From: Chryseobacterium sp. SC28
GTDB lineage: Bacteria; Bacteroidota; Bacteroidia; Flavobacteriales; Weeksellaceae
Reading direction: 5' to 3'
Assembly: GCF_003932955.1 (NCBI RefSeq)
Contig: NZ_QOVY01000005.1
Location: forward strand, 69,718 to 133,717
DNA: 64,000 nt
Shown piece after piece: positions 9,575 to 16,628 of this stretch (its first letter is position 1; every line of letters begins with the position of its first letter). The position numbers and the translations under genes were made by a program. Below the pieces are notes generated by a model. That model had not been told where the DNA came from. It saw nothing but the letters and a program-made list of their open reading frames with translations, and ran no database searches.

Positions 9575-9669
9575 AATTTGTACTTTTTATACGCTTGAAA
9601 ATTAATAATATTTTGTGATACACTGCTCATAAATTGTAATTTTTTTATGATTTTCTTAACATTGTCCTG

Positions 9670-9677
9670 CAAATCTA
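9670..9677 (-). promoter_or_regulatory. Candidate -7 element of the Rhs operon
   Basis: On the minus strand this reads TAGATTTG, matching the Bacteroidota -7 consensus TAnnTTTG, about 95 bp before the start at 9574. No TTG stands at the best -33 distance; the nearest is 14 bp upstream. The call is therefore weak. Confidence 0.35.
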
Positions 9678-9766
9678 ATCAGGACAAGCGACAAAACTCG
9701 TCATATTAAAATTTATTTTGCTTTATTTAATATGGCAAGGAGGAGGTTGCAGGAATGCCGTTAAAA

Positions 9767-10381
9767 CTATTTCCTATTGTAGCAATCCATTTTACGCATA
9801 TTGTTATCTATAAAATCCAGAAGTTCTGCATTGTTCCGACCTGTCCTGCGTTTCTGAGCCTCATTGTTCTGGTACGCCGTTTCAAATTCAATCTGCAATC
9901 CTTGGCAATCTTTATTCCGGATAAGCCCGTGAATCCTCTCTTTGACTTCCAGGCTGTAGTTGTCCCAAAAATCCGAATCGTCCATAGAATTATCTACTGC
10001 AGTCGTTTCCTGCGTTCCGATTTTCTCGCCATCGGCATTGTAAACCCCAGATTTGCCGTTTTCAACAACATGTGGTTTCTCTGTCCGGTCAATTTCGGTT
10101 TGAGTTACAGTCGGAGTTTTGTCATTCCCGGTAGCAGCTTTAGGCAATTTGCTTTTATCCATCGTTGCTCCGGCAATGAAAAACAAGAAAATGTAAGTTA
10201 CATACCTTATCCCTTTGCTTTGCCATAATTTGAAATTTTCCTTGATTTGTTCTGAAATAGGAGGTAGGAGGAGGGTTCCAAGGATGAGAAAAACAATACT
10301 GACAGGAAACTGCTTTTGGATCACGCCGCCCAAAGCTGCCGTAATAAAGAAAACGGCTAAAATAAACTTGAATACTTTCAT
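9767..10381 (-). CDS. Small membrane protein of unknown function
   Basis: 204 aa. Three hydrophobic stretches lie at about residues 3-20, 26-42 and 60-74. The remainder is a polar domain with an acidic stretch at about 125-140 (DNSMDDSDFWDNY) and a helical C-terminus with two cysteines (KDCQ, MDCYNRK). I do not recognise the family. It stands alone between the Rhs operon and the recombinase, on the same strand as both, with about 190 bp to the next gene. Confidence 0.6.
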   Translation of the reverse strand: MKVFKFILAVFFITAALGGVIQKQFPVSIVFLILGTLLLPPISEQIKENFKLWQSKGIRYVTYIFLFFIAGATMDKSKLPKAATGNDKTPTVTQTEIDRTEKPHVVENGKSGVYNADGEKIGTQETTAVDNSMDDSDFWDNYSLEVKERIHGLIRNKDCQGLQIEFETAYQNNEAQKRRTGRNNAELLDFIDNNMRKMDCYNRK

Positions 10382-10820
10382 AGGATTTTGAAGTTTGTGC
10401 CTCCAGTCCCAAGAAAGCGGGTTTATTAAAATAAGAAAGCGTGGGACTAAAGCCTACGCCCTTAAAGTACGACCAAGCACTCATTCGACAATAGGAATAG
10501 CCCACGCAGAAGCGTGAGCGTTATCACTATTATTTTGTCGAATTATTTAAATTTGGTCGTTTTAAAGGGACAAATAAAAGCTAACGCTACTCGTTATGAT
10601 GTTCTAAAGTTTATTCTTCTATAATTTTCTGTTTTGTTATTTGACAAATGTATAAAATAATTTCAATAATCTTCGTACCAGCGAAAATCCTTTATTCATA
10701 GGTGTTTGATGTTTATTTTTAAGTGTTATGATTTTAATTCTAACATTCAAAATTTGGCGGTTTTTAGTCCATTGTAGAAACTTTTTTCCGCTTTTGGCAC
10801 TATGACCTTATTTTGAATTT
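10382..10820. other. Intergenic region with inverted repeats next to the recombinase
   Basis: No credible gene is seen in these 439 bases. Between 10439 and 10588 there are several inverted motifs. GCGTGGG (10439-10445) pairs with CCCACGC (10501-10507). CACGC-AGAA-GCGTG (10503-10516) forms a short hairpin. AGCGTTATC (10517-10525) is nearly complementary to GCTAACGCT (10580-10588). This block may be a recombination site or the scar of a mobile element. The remainder (10590-10820) is AT-rich and featureless. Confidence 0.4.
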
Positions 10821-11510
10821 TTAAACTGTTTTTTGAATCTCTATTTGAGTTCGCAAAAATCGGTCATACAATATCAAAACCTGTGAGGAGCTAAACTCGC
10901 AACCTCTGCTGGTTTTGAATCCACTTTTGTTGAGTTCGTCAGCAATTTTGTTATAACTGTTCCCAGCATTTCGCAACGAAACAATCAAAGCGGTTGCTTT
11001 TCGATTGTTGTCATTTTGCATAGCTTTCAACCTCATCGCCTCGCTTCCCATCTTTCTGGCTTTCGGAGTTAGGTTCTCTGGATTACCAAGTTTTACTCCT
11101 TTGGATTTGAGTTCCTGCAATGCATCAGTAGTACGTTTGCTGATAAGTAAACGTTCTTCCTGTGCAAGGACAGCCATTATTCCGATTGTTAGTGAATTAG
11201 CTTCTGGCATATCGCAACATTTGAAATCAATATTACTGTCTTTTAGTAATAAAATAAAGGTAGCCGACCTTGAAAGCCTGTCGAGTTTAGCAATGAGCAA
11301 GGTTGCTCCTTCACTCTTACTTTTCTCTATTGCTTTCAGTAGCTGAGGTCTGTTGTCGTTCTTACCACTCTCCACTTCCTCGAACTGGTCAATCAAAATA
11401 TCATCTTCTTTGAGATAATTCCTTACCATTGTTTTCTGTGCATCTAATCCCAACCCAGAGTTTCCCTGTTGTTTGGTCGAAACCCGGTAGTAAGCGATAT
11501 ATTTTTTCAT
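10821..11510 (-). CDS. Serine recombinase (resolvase/invertase family)
   Basis: 229 aa. The N-terminal catalytic domain (1-140) has the nucleophile motif YYRVSTKQQ (Ser10), then LLIAKLDRLSRS and QEERLLISKRT, all hallmarks of the resolvase fold. A C-terminal HTH follows (NSYNKIADELNKSGFKTSRG), about 180-215. It should catalyse site-specific DNA recombination through a 5'-phosphoserine intermediate. It lies between the Rhs cluster and a tract of mobile-element-like genes ending at tRNA-Ser, and inverted repeats stand directly downstream. It may be the integrase of this tract or a stand-alone resolvase/invertase. Confidence 0.9.
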   Translation of the reverse strand: MKKYIAYYRVSTKQQGNSGLGLDAQKTMVRNYLKEDDILIDQFEEVESGKNDNRPQLLKAIEKSKSEGATLLIAKLDRLSRSATFILLLKDSNIDFKCCDMPEANSLTIGIMAVLAQEERLLISKRTTDALQELKSKGVKLGNPENLTPKARKMGSEAMRLKAMQNDNNRKATALIVSLRNAGNSYNKIADELNKSGFKTSRGCEFSSSQVLILYDRFLRTQIEIQKTV

Positions 11511-11574
11511 TTTTCAGTAGTTTGGTTTGTTTGTAATGGTTCTTGAACCCACGTCTATGAATCGTAGCGGATTA

Positions 11575-11844
11575 TTATCTTTTAATATCTTCTATCATTT
11601 TAAACCAATCTGCATAGAATTTATCTTCCCATCTTTTAAAAATTCTGTCTTGCCTTTTTTCTTCACGCTCAAAAGCTAATTTGGAATCAGACACATATTT
11701 TTCATCTTTCTTTAGCCAACGGTAATGAGTCGAAGGATAAATGCCAGCAATTCTACAGGCATGGGAAACACAATAATCGGATGTTATCATTGCCTCTATC
11801 ATTTTCTGTTGATTATTTCGTGTTGTTATTCTGGAAACTTTCAT
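11575..11844 (-). CDS. Small HTH DNA-binding protein, mobile-element type
   Basis: 89 aa from the ATG at 11844, chosen because AGAGAAAG stands at a good distance upstream. An earlier ATG at 11886 would add 14 basic residues but has no such site. The centre carries a helix-turn-helix (VSHACRIAGIYPSTHYRWLK), followed by a charged helix rich in Lys, Arg and Glu. HTH proteins of this type occur in phages and transposons (small terminase or transposase OrfA-like). It lies 64 bp upstream of the recombinase, in the same direction. Confidence 0.6.
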   Translation of the reverse strand: MKVSRITTRNNQQKMIEAMITSDYCVSHACRIAGIYPSTHYRWLKKDEKYVSDSKLAFEREEKRQDRIFKRWEDKFYADWFKMIEDIKR

Positions 11845-11940
11845 ATTAATTCTTTCTCTCGTGCGTGCGTGTAAGGTGTGCCTCATTTTGTTGCCAATAG
11901 ACTGTTAATAGTCTAAAAATCAATAAGTAAAAATTACACA

Positions 11941-12672
11941 CTATATTTCAACTTTATTAATTAAATCTGTGTTAATGTCAATTAAATCTGCTGGATGAGT
12001 AAAATATTTATAGTTTTTCCAATGAAAGCACCTGAACATCATTCCGCTGAACTCTTCAAACCTTCCGAAGTAACGAATATGCTTCACAATGGAGAGAAAC
12101 AGCTCATCATCGCCGAAATCTCTTCTAAGGGTGTAATGATGCGGATTGTCTGTCATTGTAGAAGCAAAAATCCATTTACAACCTTCCAAAGTATTACCTA
12201 CAAACTTGTCCCGCAAATTGTGATGACCTGCTTCTTGGTAAGGGTCGTATTGCCAGAGCTGTCTCTGAACTTCCATATCAACCTCATCTTTGTGCTCCGA
12301 TACAGGTATTCTGTTCTTTTGGAGGAAATCTGAAACAATATGTCTGAAACAGAACTCTCCGCTCTTACCAGAACCTAACAAGGCAATTCTATTTGATTTA
12401 TTCTTATCACATAGTACCTGTAGGTGCTGTATTATTTTTTCAAAACCTTTCTTCTCCAGCTTTTTGGCATAGAGCATATAGCAGGAAATAAAATCCTTAG
12501 TCTTAAGGTGGTATCTCATCTGGTAGGTGCTGAAACCTCTGAGCGGTTCCATACCTTCCTGCTCTGGAGCTATGGCTAAGCCTTCCACAGAAACCAGAAT
12601 GAAGTTTAGGCTTCCCAGTTCTTCCATCTCTGTAAAATTTGCAGTAACTATCTGTAAATCTGTTATTTTCAT
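11941..12672 (-). CDS. Uncharacterised protein with a DUF488-like motif
   Basis: 243 aa, soluble, no signal peptide. Residues 90-120 read RIALLGSGKSGEFCFRHIV, which resembles the cysteine-histidine signature at the end of DUF488 domains, but the N-terminal half is not clearly DUF488. The second half contains GHHNLRDKF, KWIFASTMTDNPHHYTLR and a C-terminal stretch ending KNYKYFTHPADLIDINTDLI, a pattern I associate with proteins of phages and conjugative elements. No function is assigned. It is the rightmost intact gene of the accessory tract and has the same orientation as the HTH and recombinase genes. Confidence 0.55.
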   Translation of the reverse strand: MKITDLQIVTANFTEMEELGSLNFILVSVEGLAIAPEQEGMEPLRGFSTYQMRYHLKTKDFISCYMLYAKKLEKKGFEKIIQHLQVLCDKNKSNRIALLGSGKSGEFCFRHIVSDFLQKNRIPVSEHKDEVDMEVQRQLWQYDPYQEAGHHNLRDKFVGNTLEGCKWIFASTMTDNPHHYTLRRDFGDDELFLSIVKHIRYFGRFEEFSGMMFRCFHWKNYKYFTHPADLIDINTDLINKVEI

Positions 12673-13184
12673 TACTTAAATATACAAAAAAACTTGTATG
12701 AAAACAAGATTTTTTAACTGTAAGTGTATGATTTATTGTAAGTTATATATTTTTGATATTAAATGTAATGTTTTAACTCCCAGTACATCTCGCCTTCGGT
12801 ACATCGGCTTAGTCACAATTTTACCACCCTGAGAAACCGTTTCCATTGGTATTGCCTCAGCCCAGCCTCCGCCTAATAGGTCTTAAACTGTTATCCCCAA
12901 ATCTGAGAAGGCGTTTATTGTAGCAACTCCTACTCCTACGGCATCCACTCCTACGCATTCGGCATCTATATCATAGTCTTGCATTGTTGAGGTGTTGTAT
13001 CTGGTGTAATTATTTGCCTCTAACTCTTCTTTGCTCATATACAGTTTGTAGACTAAGTATCACAATCGCTATCTGGCTTCTGGTTATAGTAGTAATAGCT
13101 GTAAAGTTTCTATAGCTTTCTTTCTGTTATTCTATATTAACATTCTATTACTTTTTATTGGTTCTATTATTATAAGGGATGTAA
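12673..13184. other. Decayed region left of tRNA-Ser
   Basis: About 510 bases without an intact gene of usual length. Part of it (12734-13038, minus strand) reads as one frame broken by a single in-frame stop, described separately. The stretch 13040-13184 is AT-rich and shows nothing recognisable. The region looks like eroded mobile DNA. Confidence 0.4.
12883..13038 (-). CDS. 51-codon ORF, possibly the first half of an interrupted gene
   Basis: The minus-strand ATG at 13038 opens 51 codons (MSKEELEANNYTRYNTST ... GITV), ending in TAA at 12883. Past that TAA the same frame stays open for about 49 more codons and still looks coding (DLLGGGWAEAIP, then VSQGGKIVTKPMYRRRDVLG) to a TAA near 12734. 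This suggests either a nonsense-broken gene of about 100 codons or two small ORFs. Product unknown. Confidence 0.35.
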   Translation of the reverse strand: MSKEELEANNYTRYNTSTMQDYDIDAECVGVDAVGVGVATINAFSDLGITV

Positions 13185-13388
13185 TTAATTTGCTGACCGC
13201 AATCTCACTACTTTTGCCTGCCTCTGATAGCGGTACGGTTGAATGTCCAGAACTGGCTTTAATTCGTAGATTTTCTTAAAATCAGCCATTAGTTGGTTCG
13301 AGATCGGTATTGTAGGGGCTACAAAAAAATAATGCAACATTTTCAGGCACTTAATTTTAAGTGTCTTTTTTTCGGAAAAAATTATCAA
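13185..13388 (-). CDS. Short ORF, doubtful
   Basis: The open frame starts at TTG 13388, with ATG starts at 13340 and 13289. The last 34 residues (from MADFKKIYELKPVLDIQPYR) look protein-like and basic, while the N-terminal part overlaps a hairpin with a U-run and is unconvincing. It may be the end of a decayed gene left near the tRNA. No family recognised. Confidence 0.25.
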   Translation of the reverse strand: MIIFSEKKTLKIKCLKMLHYFFVAPTIPISNQLMADFKKIYELKPVLDIQPYRYQRQAKVVRLRSAN

Positions 13389-13465
13389 AGTTTTCTCTGT
13401 GTGAGGATCACGGAAACGGTATTAAAAGTAGTGATCTTAAATTAATGATAACCTTTGAAGAAAAG

Positions 13466-13493
13466 GCAAAAAAAAGACACCCGAAAGGTGCCT
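13466..13493 (-). terminator. Rho-independent terminator after tRNA-Ser
   Basis: On the minus strand GGCACC-TTTCG-GGTGTC is followed by a run of nine T, 14 bp past the tRNA 3' end. Confidence 0.8.
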
Positions 13494-13506
13494 AAAAAAA
13501 TATCCG

Positions 13507-13593
13507 CAGAGAGGAAGGGATTCGAACCCTCGATGCAGTTGCCCGCATACTACCTTTCCAGGGTAGCTCCTTCAACCACTCGGACACCTCTCT
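13507..13593 (-). tRNA. tRNA-Ser (anticodon GGA)
   Basis: 87 nt with a 7-bp acceptor stem (AGAGAGG/CCTCTCT), the long variable arm of serine tRNAs, T-loop TTCGAAT and anticodon loop CTGGAAA giving GGA. The discriminator is G and CCA is not encoded. It marks the right border of the accessory tract. tRNA genes are common integration sites, but I found no duplicated 3' end inside the window. Confidence 0.95.
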
Positions 13594-13680
13594 ATTTGAG
13601 CTTGCAAATATAATGAAATATATGAATCCCCCAAAGCTAAATCACATTTGACGGATTATTTATATCGGCAGAAAAAGAGT

Positions 13681-14697
13681 TTAAAAATCTTCTGTGATTT
13701 CTCCACAAATACTTTTGCTGAAGAGTTCGGAGAAACTCTTGTTGTATCTTGGATTTTTGAGCAGATGCATCGCTTTGGTAATGGCAGATTCTGCCGTCAT
13801 ATCTTTCCCGCTGATAGCGTCAATCCGCGTAAAAATATCACTGTTGATATATTTCCCGAAATGAACGCCACCCGAAATACACTGGCTGATGACTACGATT
13901 TCGACCCCGCGGTTTCTGAGTTCTTTCAAAACATTCTGCGTGGTCTCGTTGTTGAAAATCGTCCCAGATCCGAAAACCTGCAAAATGATGGCTTCAGCAG
14001 TTTTTATCTCCAATAAAGATTCGAAATTCATGCCGGGGAAAATCCTCCAAAACAGGACATTCTCGTTGAGATAATCATCCAGTTCCACTTCGCCGTTCGG
14101 CCTCCACAAAACATTTTTGTCCACGTTCAGATGCACGCCCGACTGCCCTATAATGGGATAATTCGGACTTTGGTAAGCATCAAAAAACTCGGCAGAATAT
14201 TTCAGACTGCGGTTTCCTCTCAAAAGTTTGTACTCAAAATAGACGGCAACTTCTTGGATGACGGCTTGGTCATTTTCATACAAACTGGCGTAATAAAGGC
14301 TCGTCAGCAGATTTTCTTTGGCATCCGTCCGCAGATCTCCAATTGGCAATTGTGAACCTGTCAAAATCACCGGCTTACCAAGATTCCTTAGCATAAAACT
14401 GAGGGCAGATGCCGTGTAAGACATCGTATCAGTCCCGTGAAGAATCAAGAAACCATCGTAATTTTTGTAATTTTTGTAAATCCAAGTGGCAATCATACGC
14501 CATTGCGCCGGACCCATATCCGAGGAATCTACCGGTTTTTTGAACGGATACACAGACACCTCGCACTCCAGAAGATTCATCTCCGGAATTCGTTTGAAAA
14601 CAGAAGAAAAATCAAATGGAACAAGGCTTCCGGTTTTATAATTTTTTTCCATCCCGATGGTGCCGCCGGTGTAGATAAGAAGTACTTTCCTTTTCAT
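13681..14697 (-). CDS. ansA: Type I L-asparaginase
   Basis: 338 aa, cytoplasmic. It hydrolyses L-asparagine to aspartate and ammonia. Visible motifs are YTGGTIGM (first catalytic Thr, residues 10-17), LHGTDTMSYTASALSF (second catalytic Thr, about 85-100) and TGSQLPIGDLRTDAKEN (about 113-129). The C-terminal domain contains QVFGSGTIF and SQCISGGV. No signal peptide, so it is the cytoplasmic type I enzyme. Transcribed alone; the start lies only about 5 bp from a TAnnTTTG element, so its mRNA may be nearly leaderless. Confidence 0.93.
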   Translation of the reverse strand: MKRKVLLIYTGGTIGMEKNYKTGSLVPFDFSSVFKRIPEMNLLECEVSVYPFKKPVDSSDMGPAQWRMIATWIYKNYKNYDGFLILHGTDTMSYTASALSFMLRNLGKPVILTGSQLPIGDLRTDAKENLLTSLYYASLYENDQAVIQEVAVYFEYKLLRGNRSLKYSAEFFDAYQSPNYPIIGQSGVHLNVDKNVLWRPNGEVELDDYLNENVLFWRIFPGMNFESLLEIKTAEAIILQVFGSGTIFNNETTQNVLKELRNRGVEIVVISQCISGGVHFGKYINSDIFTRIDAISGKDMTAESAITKAMHLLKNPRYNKSFSELFSKSICGEITEDF

Positions 14698-14702
14698 ATT
14701 CG

Positions 14703-14710
14703 CAAAAGTA
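14703..14710 (-). promoter_or_regulatory. -7 element of ansA
   Basis: TACTTTTG on the minus strand fits TAnnTTTG and ends 5 bp before the ATG, which predicts a leaderless or near-leaderless transcript. Confidence 0.5.
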
Positions 14711-14739
14711 AAATTTTAATATGACTCCTAAAAACAAAT

Positions 14740-14763
14740 AAGTCTGCCTCAGAAGACAGACTT
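14740..14763 (-). terminator. Terminator after serA
   Basis: AAGTCTG and CAGACTT form a 7-bp stem. On the minus strand it is followed by ATTTGTTTTT. It lies about 50 bp past the serA stop. Confidence 0.6.
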
Positions 14764-14814
14764 GCAAAATTTTTTTAGCAAAATCTTAAAGACATTATGC
14801 CTAGCCAATTTTTT

Positions 14815-15771
14815 TTATTTCACCAAAAGAATACTCGCAATTTGATTGGCCAATTCGGTACCGATTCTGTCTTGAGCTTCTTTTGTGGAAGCACCGGTGT
14901 GCGGCGTCAGCGAAATTTTTGGATGGCTGAGGATTTTCTCGGAAGGCGTTGGCTCGTTGTCAAAAACATCTAAACCTGCGAACGACAACTTTCCGCTATC
15001 GAGCGCTTCGATCAAAGCATCTTCGTCTATCACGCCACCTCTGGCGCAGTTTACGATGCCGGCGCCGGTTTTCATTTTCTCCAACTCCGCTCTCCCGATG
15101 AGAGGTCCGTCCTGAGCTGGCACGTGGAGCGTAACAAAATCGGAATGCTGGATCAGCTCGTCCAAAGGTTCGGTTTCTATTTCGACGTTGATGTATTGCT
15201 GGTTGTAGAAATCCACGCGCACGCTGGCTTTCCCGATTCTGGTATCCGAGGCGATGACTTTCATTCCCAGTCCCAGCGCAATCCTGGCCACCTCCTGCCC
15301 TATCCTCCCGATCCCGATGATCCCGATGGTTTTGCCTCGCAGTTCGGTGCCTGCTTCATACTTTTTCTTAAGCTTCGCAAACTCGGTGTGTCCTTTTATA
15401 GGCATTTGTCTGTTGGAGTCCTGAAGAAATCTGCAACCGGAGAAAAGGTGCGCAAAAACCAATTCTGCAACCGATTCCGACGAGGCGGCCGGCGTATTGA
15501 TCACGTGTTTTCCCTTTTCTCGGGCGTATGCCACCTCGATGTTGTCCATCCCCACACCACCTCTTCCGATGATTTGCAAACTGGGGCATTTATCCACCAT
15601 TTCTTTGGTCACTTTCGTCGCACTTCTTACCAGCAAAACCGTGATTTCGTTTTCATTGATGTAAGTGATCAGATTTTCCTGAGCCACTTTGTCGGTGATG
15701 ACTTCGAAGCCGTTTTCTTTCAGCGCATCTATTCCGGACTGTGTCAAGCCGTCATTTGCAAGTACTTTCAT
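14815..15771 (-). CDS. serA: D-3-phosphoglycerate dehydrogenase (D-2-hydroxyacid dehydrogenase)
   Basis: 318 aa. It catalyses NAD-dependent oxidation of 3-phosphoglycerate, the first step of serine synthesis. The Rossmann motif GIIGIGRIGQEVA (about 149-161), the signature VTLHVPAQDGPLIG, the catalytic region NCARGGVIDEDAL and the final HTGAST histidine are all present. The protein is the short form without ACT/ASB regulatory domains, as in many Bacteroidota. serC is not adjacent here, so another D-2-hydroxyacid substrate cannot be fully excluded. Confidence 0.85.
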   Translation of the reverse strand: MKVLANDGLTQSGIDALKENGFEVITDKVAQENLITYINENEITVLLVRSATKVTKEMVDKCPSLQIIGRGGVGMDNIEVAYAREKGKHVINTPAASSESVAELVFAHLFSGCRFLQDSNRQMPIKGHTEFAKLKKKYEAGTELRGKTIGIIGIGRIGQEVARIALGLGMKVIASDTRIGKASVRVDFYNQQYINVEIETEPLDELIQHSDFVTLHVPAQDGPLIGRAELEKMKTGAGIVNCARGGVIDEDALIEALDSGKLSFAGLDVFDNEPTPSEKILSHPKISLTPHTGASTKEAQDRIGTELANQIASILLVK

Positions 15772-15815
15772 TTTTATAAATTAATATTTTTAAAGAGAAT
15801 ATTTCTGTTTGTTAA

Positions 15816-15990
15816 TTATTTGTTTAGGAGCTTAATCCTGCTGTCCGCTATATCTTTTTTGTTTTTCAGAACGCTTGTCCATCCGAAAAACCGGAAATCA
15901 AAAAAAAATAAAAAAGGATGCCGCTACCATCAGGGCTATGGGTTTCGTCACCAAATCAAAAATTCCCGAACCTATAGCGCCGGGAATTTT
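15816..15990 (-). pseudogene. Possible frameshifted small membrane-protein gene upstream of serA
   Basis: On the minus strand one frame reads IFDLVTKPIALMVAASFFIF and ends at a run of nine T. The next frame continues FGWTSVLKNKKDIADSRIK, then LLNK and TAA at 15816. Joined by a one-base shift in the T run, the two parts give a plausible small protein with one membrane helix and a basic tail. There is no clear ATG. It may be a decayed gene, a slippage-controlled one, or chance. Confidence 0.3.
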
Positions 15991-15991
15991 T
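15958..15991 (-). terminator. Terminator after the HAD hydrolase gene
   Basis: AAAAATTCCCG pairs with CGGGAATTTTT around a 12-nt loop; the A/T ends make it usable in both directions. It lies 17 bp past the stop at 16008. Confidence 0.65.
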
Positions 15992-16007
15992 AATTACAAT
16001 TATTTTT

Positions 16008-16409
16008 TCACTCGCGGAAAACTTCTATCGTCACTTGTTTCTCGACCATATCTGTGAATTTTCCTTTGTATCGTGTTGCTTTTACAAGGTGATTATCGAT
16101 CCAGTGATAGTTGCCGCCTCGCGGTTTCCCAAGCAGCACGCTGTGATATTTGAAACCGTGCTTTTTGAGCCAAGTTTCTGTGATTTCTCTTAGGTCTTCG
16201 GTTCGGGAACTGAAAAAACAAATCTGGTGACCCTCGTCATACCATTTGTTGATGGTTTCCAATGCGTCCGGAAAAGGCTCGCAAGTCACCATTCTTTCGG
16301 GCTCTTCGTTAGGAACATCTTCTGTAATGGTACCATCGATATCGATCAGATAATTCTTAATACCGCCTTTCAGCATTGGGCTGAGATGTTCTTTGTATTC
16401 TAATTCCAT
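16008..16409 (-). CDS. HAD-superfamily hydrolase
   Basis: 133 aa. Motif I is LIDIDGTITED (residues 21-31, nucleophile Asp), motif II is FFSSRTEDL and a C-terminal DN stands in HWIDNHL. This is a compact HAD phosphatase without a large cap domain. The substrate is not evident. It is transcribed alone from a well-formed promoter (16429-16459) and ends at a strong terminator. Small stand-alone HAD proteins of this kind are common in flavobacteria. Confidence 0.75.
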   Translation of the reverse strand: MELEYKEHLSPMLKGGIKNYLIDIDGTITEDVPNEEPERMVTCEPFPDALETINKWYDEGHQICFFSSRTEDLREITETWLKKHGFKYHSVLLGKPRGGNYHWIDNHLVKATRYKGKFTDMVEKQVTIEVFRE

Positions 16410-16428
16410 ATTTGGTCAATTGAAGTTG

Positions 16429-16459
16429 CAAAATTAGCGTTTTCTTGGCACAATTACAA
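16429..16459 (-). promoter_or_regulatory. Promoter of the HAD hydrolase gene
   Basis: Minus strand: TTG (16459-16457), 20 bp, then TAATTTTG (16436-16429), matching the Bacteroidota TTG/TAnnTTTG promoter, about 20 bp before the start codon. Confidence 0.65.
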
Positions 16460-16602
16460 GTTCTGATCCAATGCTTAATAGAATCTTAATTTTTATAGAA
16501 AATTGCGAAAAGACCCGAAAAAAATAAACTTCAACAAATTTCCAAAAATATAGATCTCAATTTTCATTCAGTCATTGTCATCATAATGCAAAAGATGTTT
16601 TT

Positions 16603-16610
16603 TATATTTG
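16603..16610 (+). promoter_or_regulatory. -7 element of the permease gene
   Basis: TATATTTG fits TAnnTTTG and lies 18 bp before the ATG at 16629. It overlaps the TTG at 16608 that would otherwise be the longest possible start, so translation should begin at 16629. Confidence 0.6.
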
Positions 16611-16628
16611 ACGAAGAATAAAAAAACT

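Noticed and set aside
10439-10588. Integron attC site
   Set aside because: Half sites are present only in reversed order and the middle lacks the expected imperfect palindrome; there is no integron integrase in the window.
13346-13370. Terminator (GCACTT/AAGTGT hairpin with T run, plus strand)
   Set aside because: No plus-strand gene precedes it, so I do not list it as a working terminator; it may be a decayed remnant.
15124-15993. Plus-strand open frame of 289 codons opposite serA
   Set aside because: Almost entirely antisense to serA, which has clear motifs; the translated sequence has no family resemblance.
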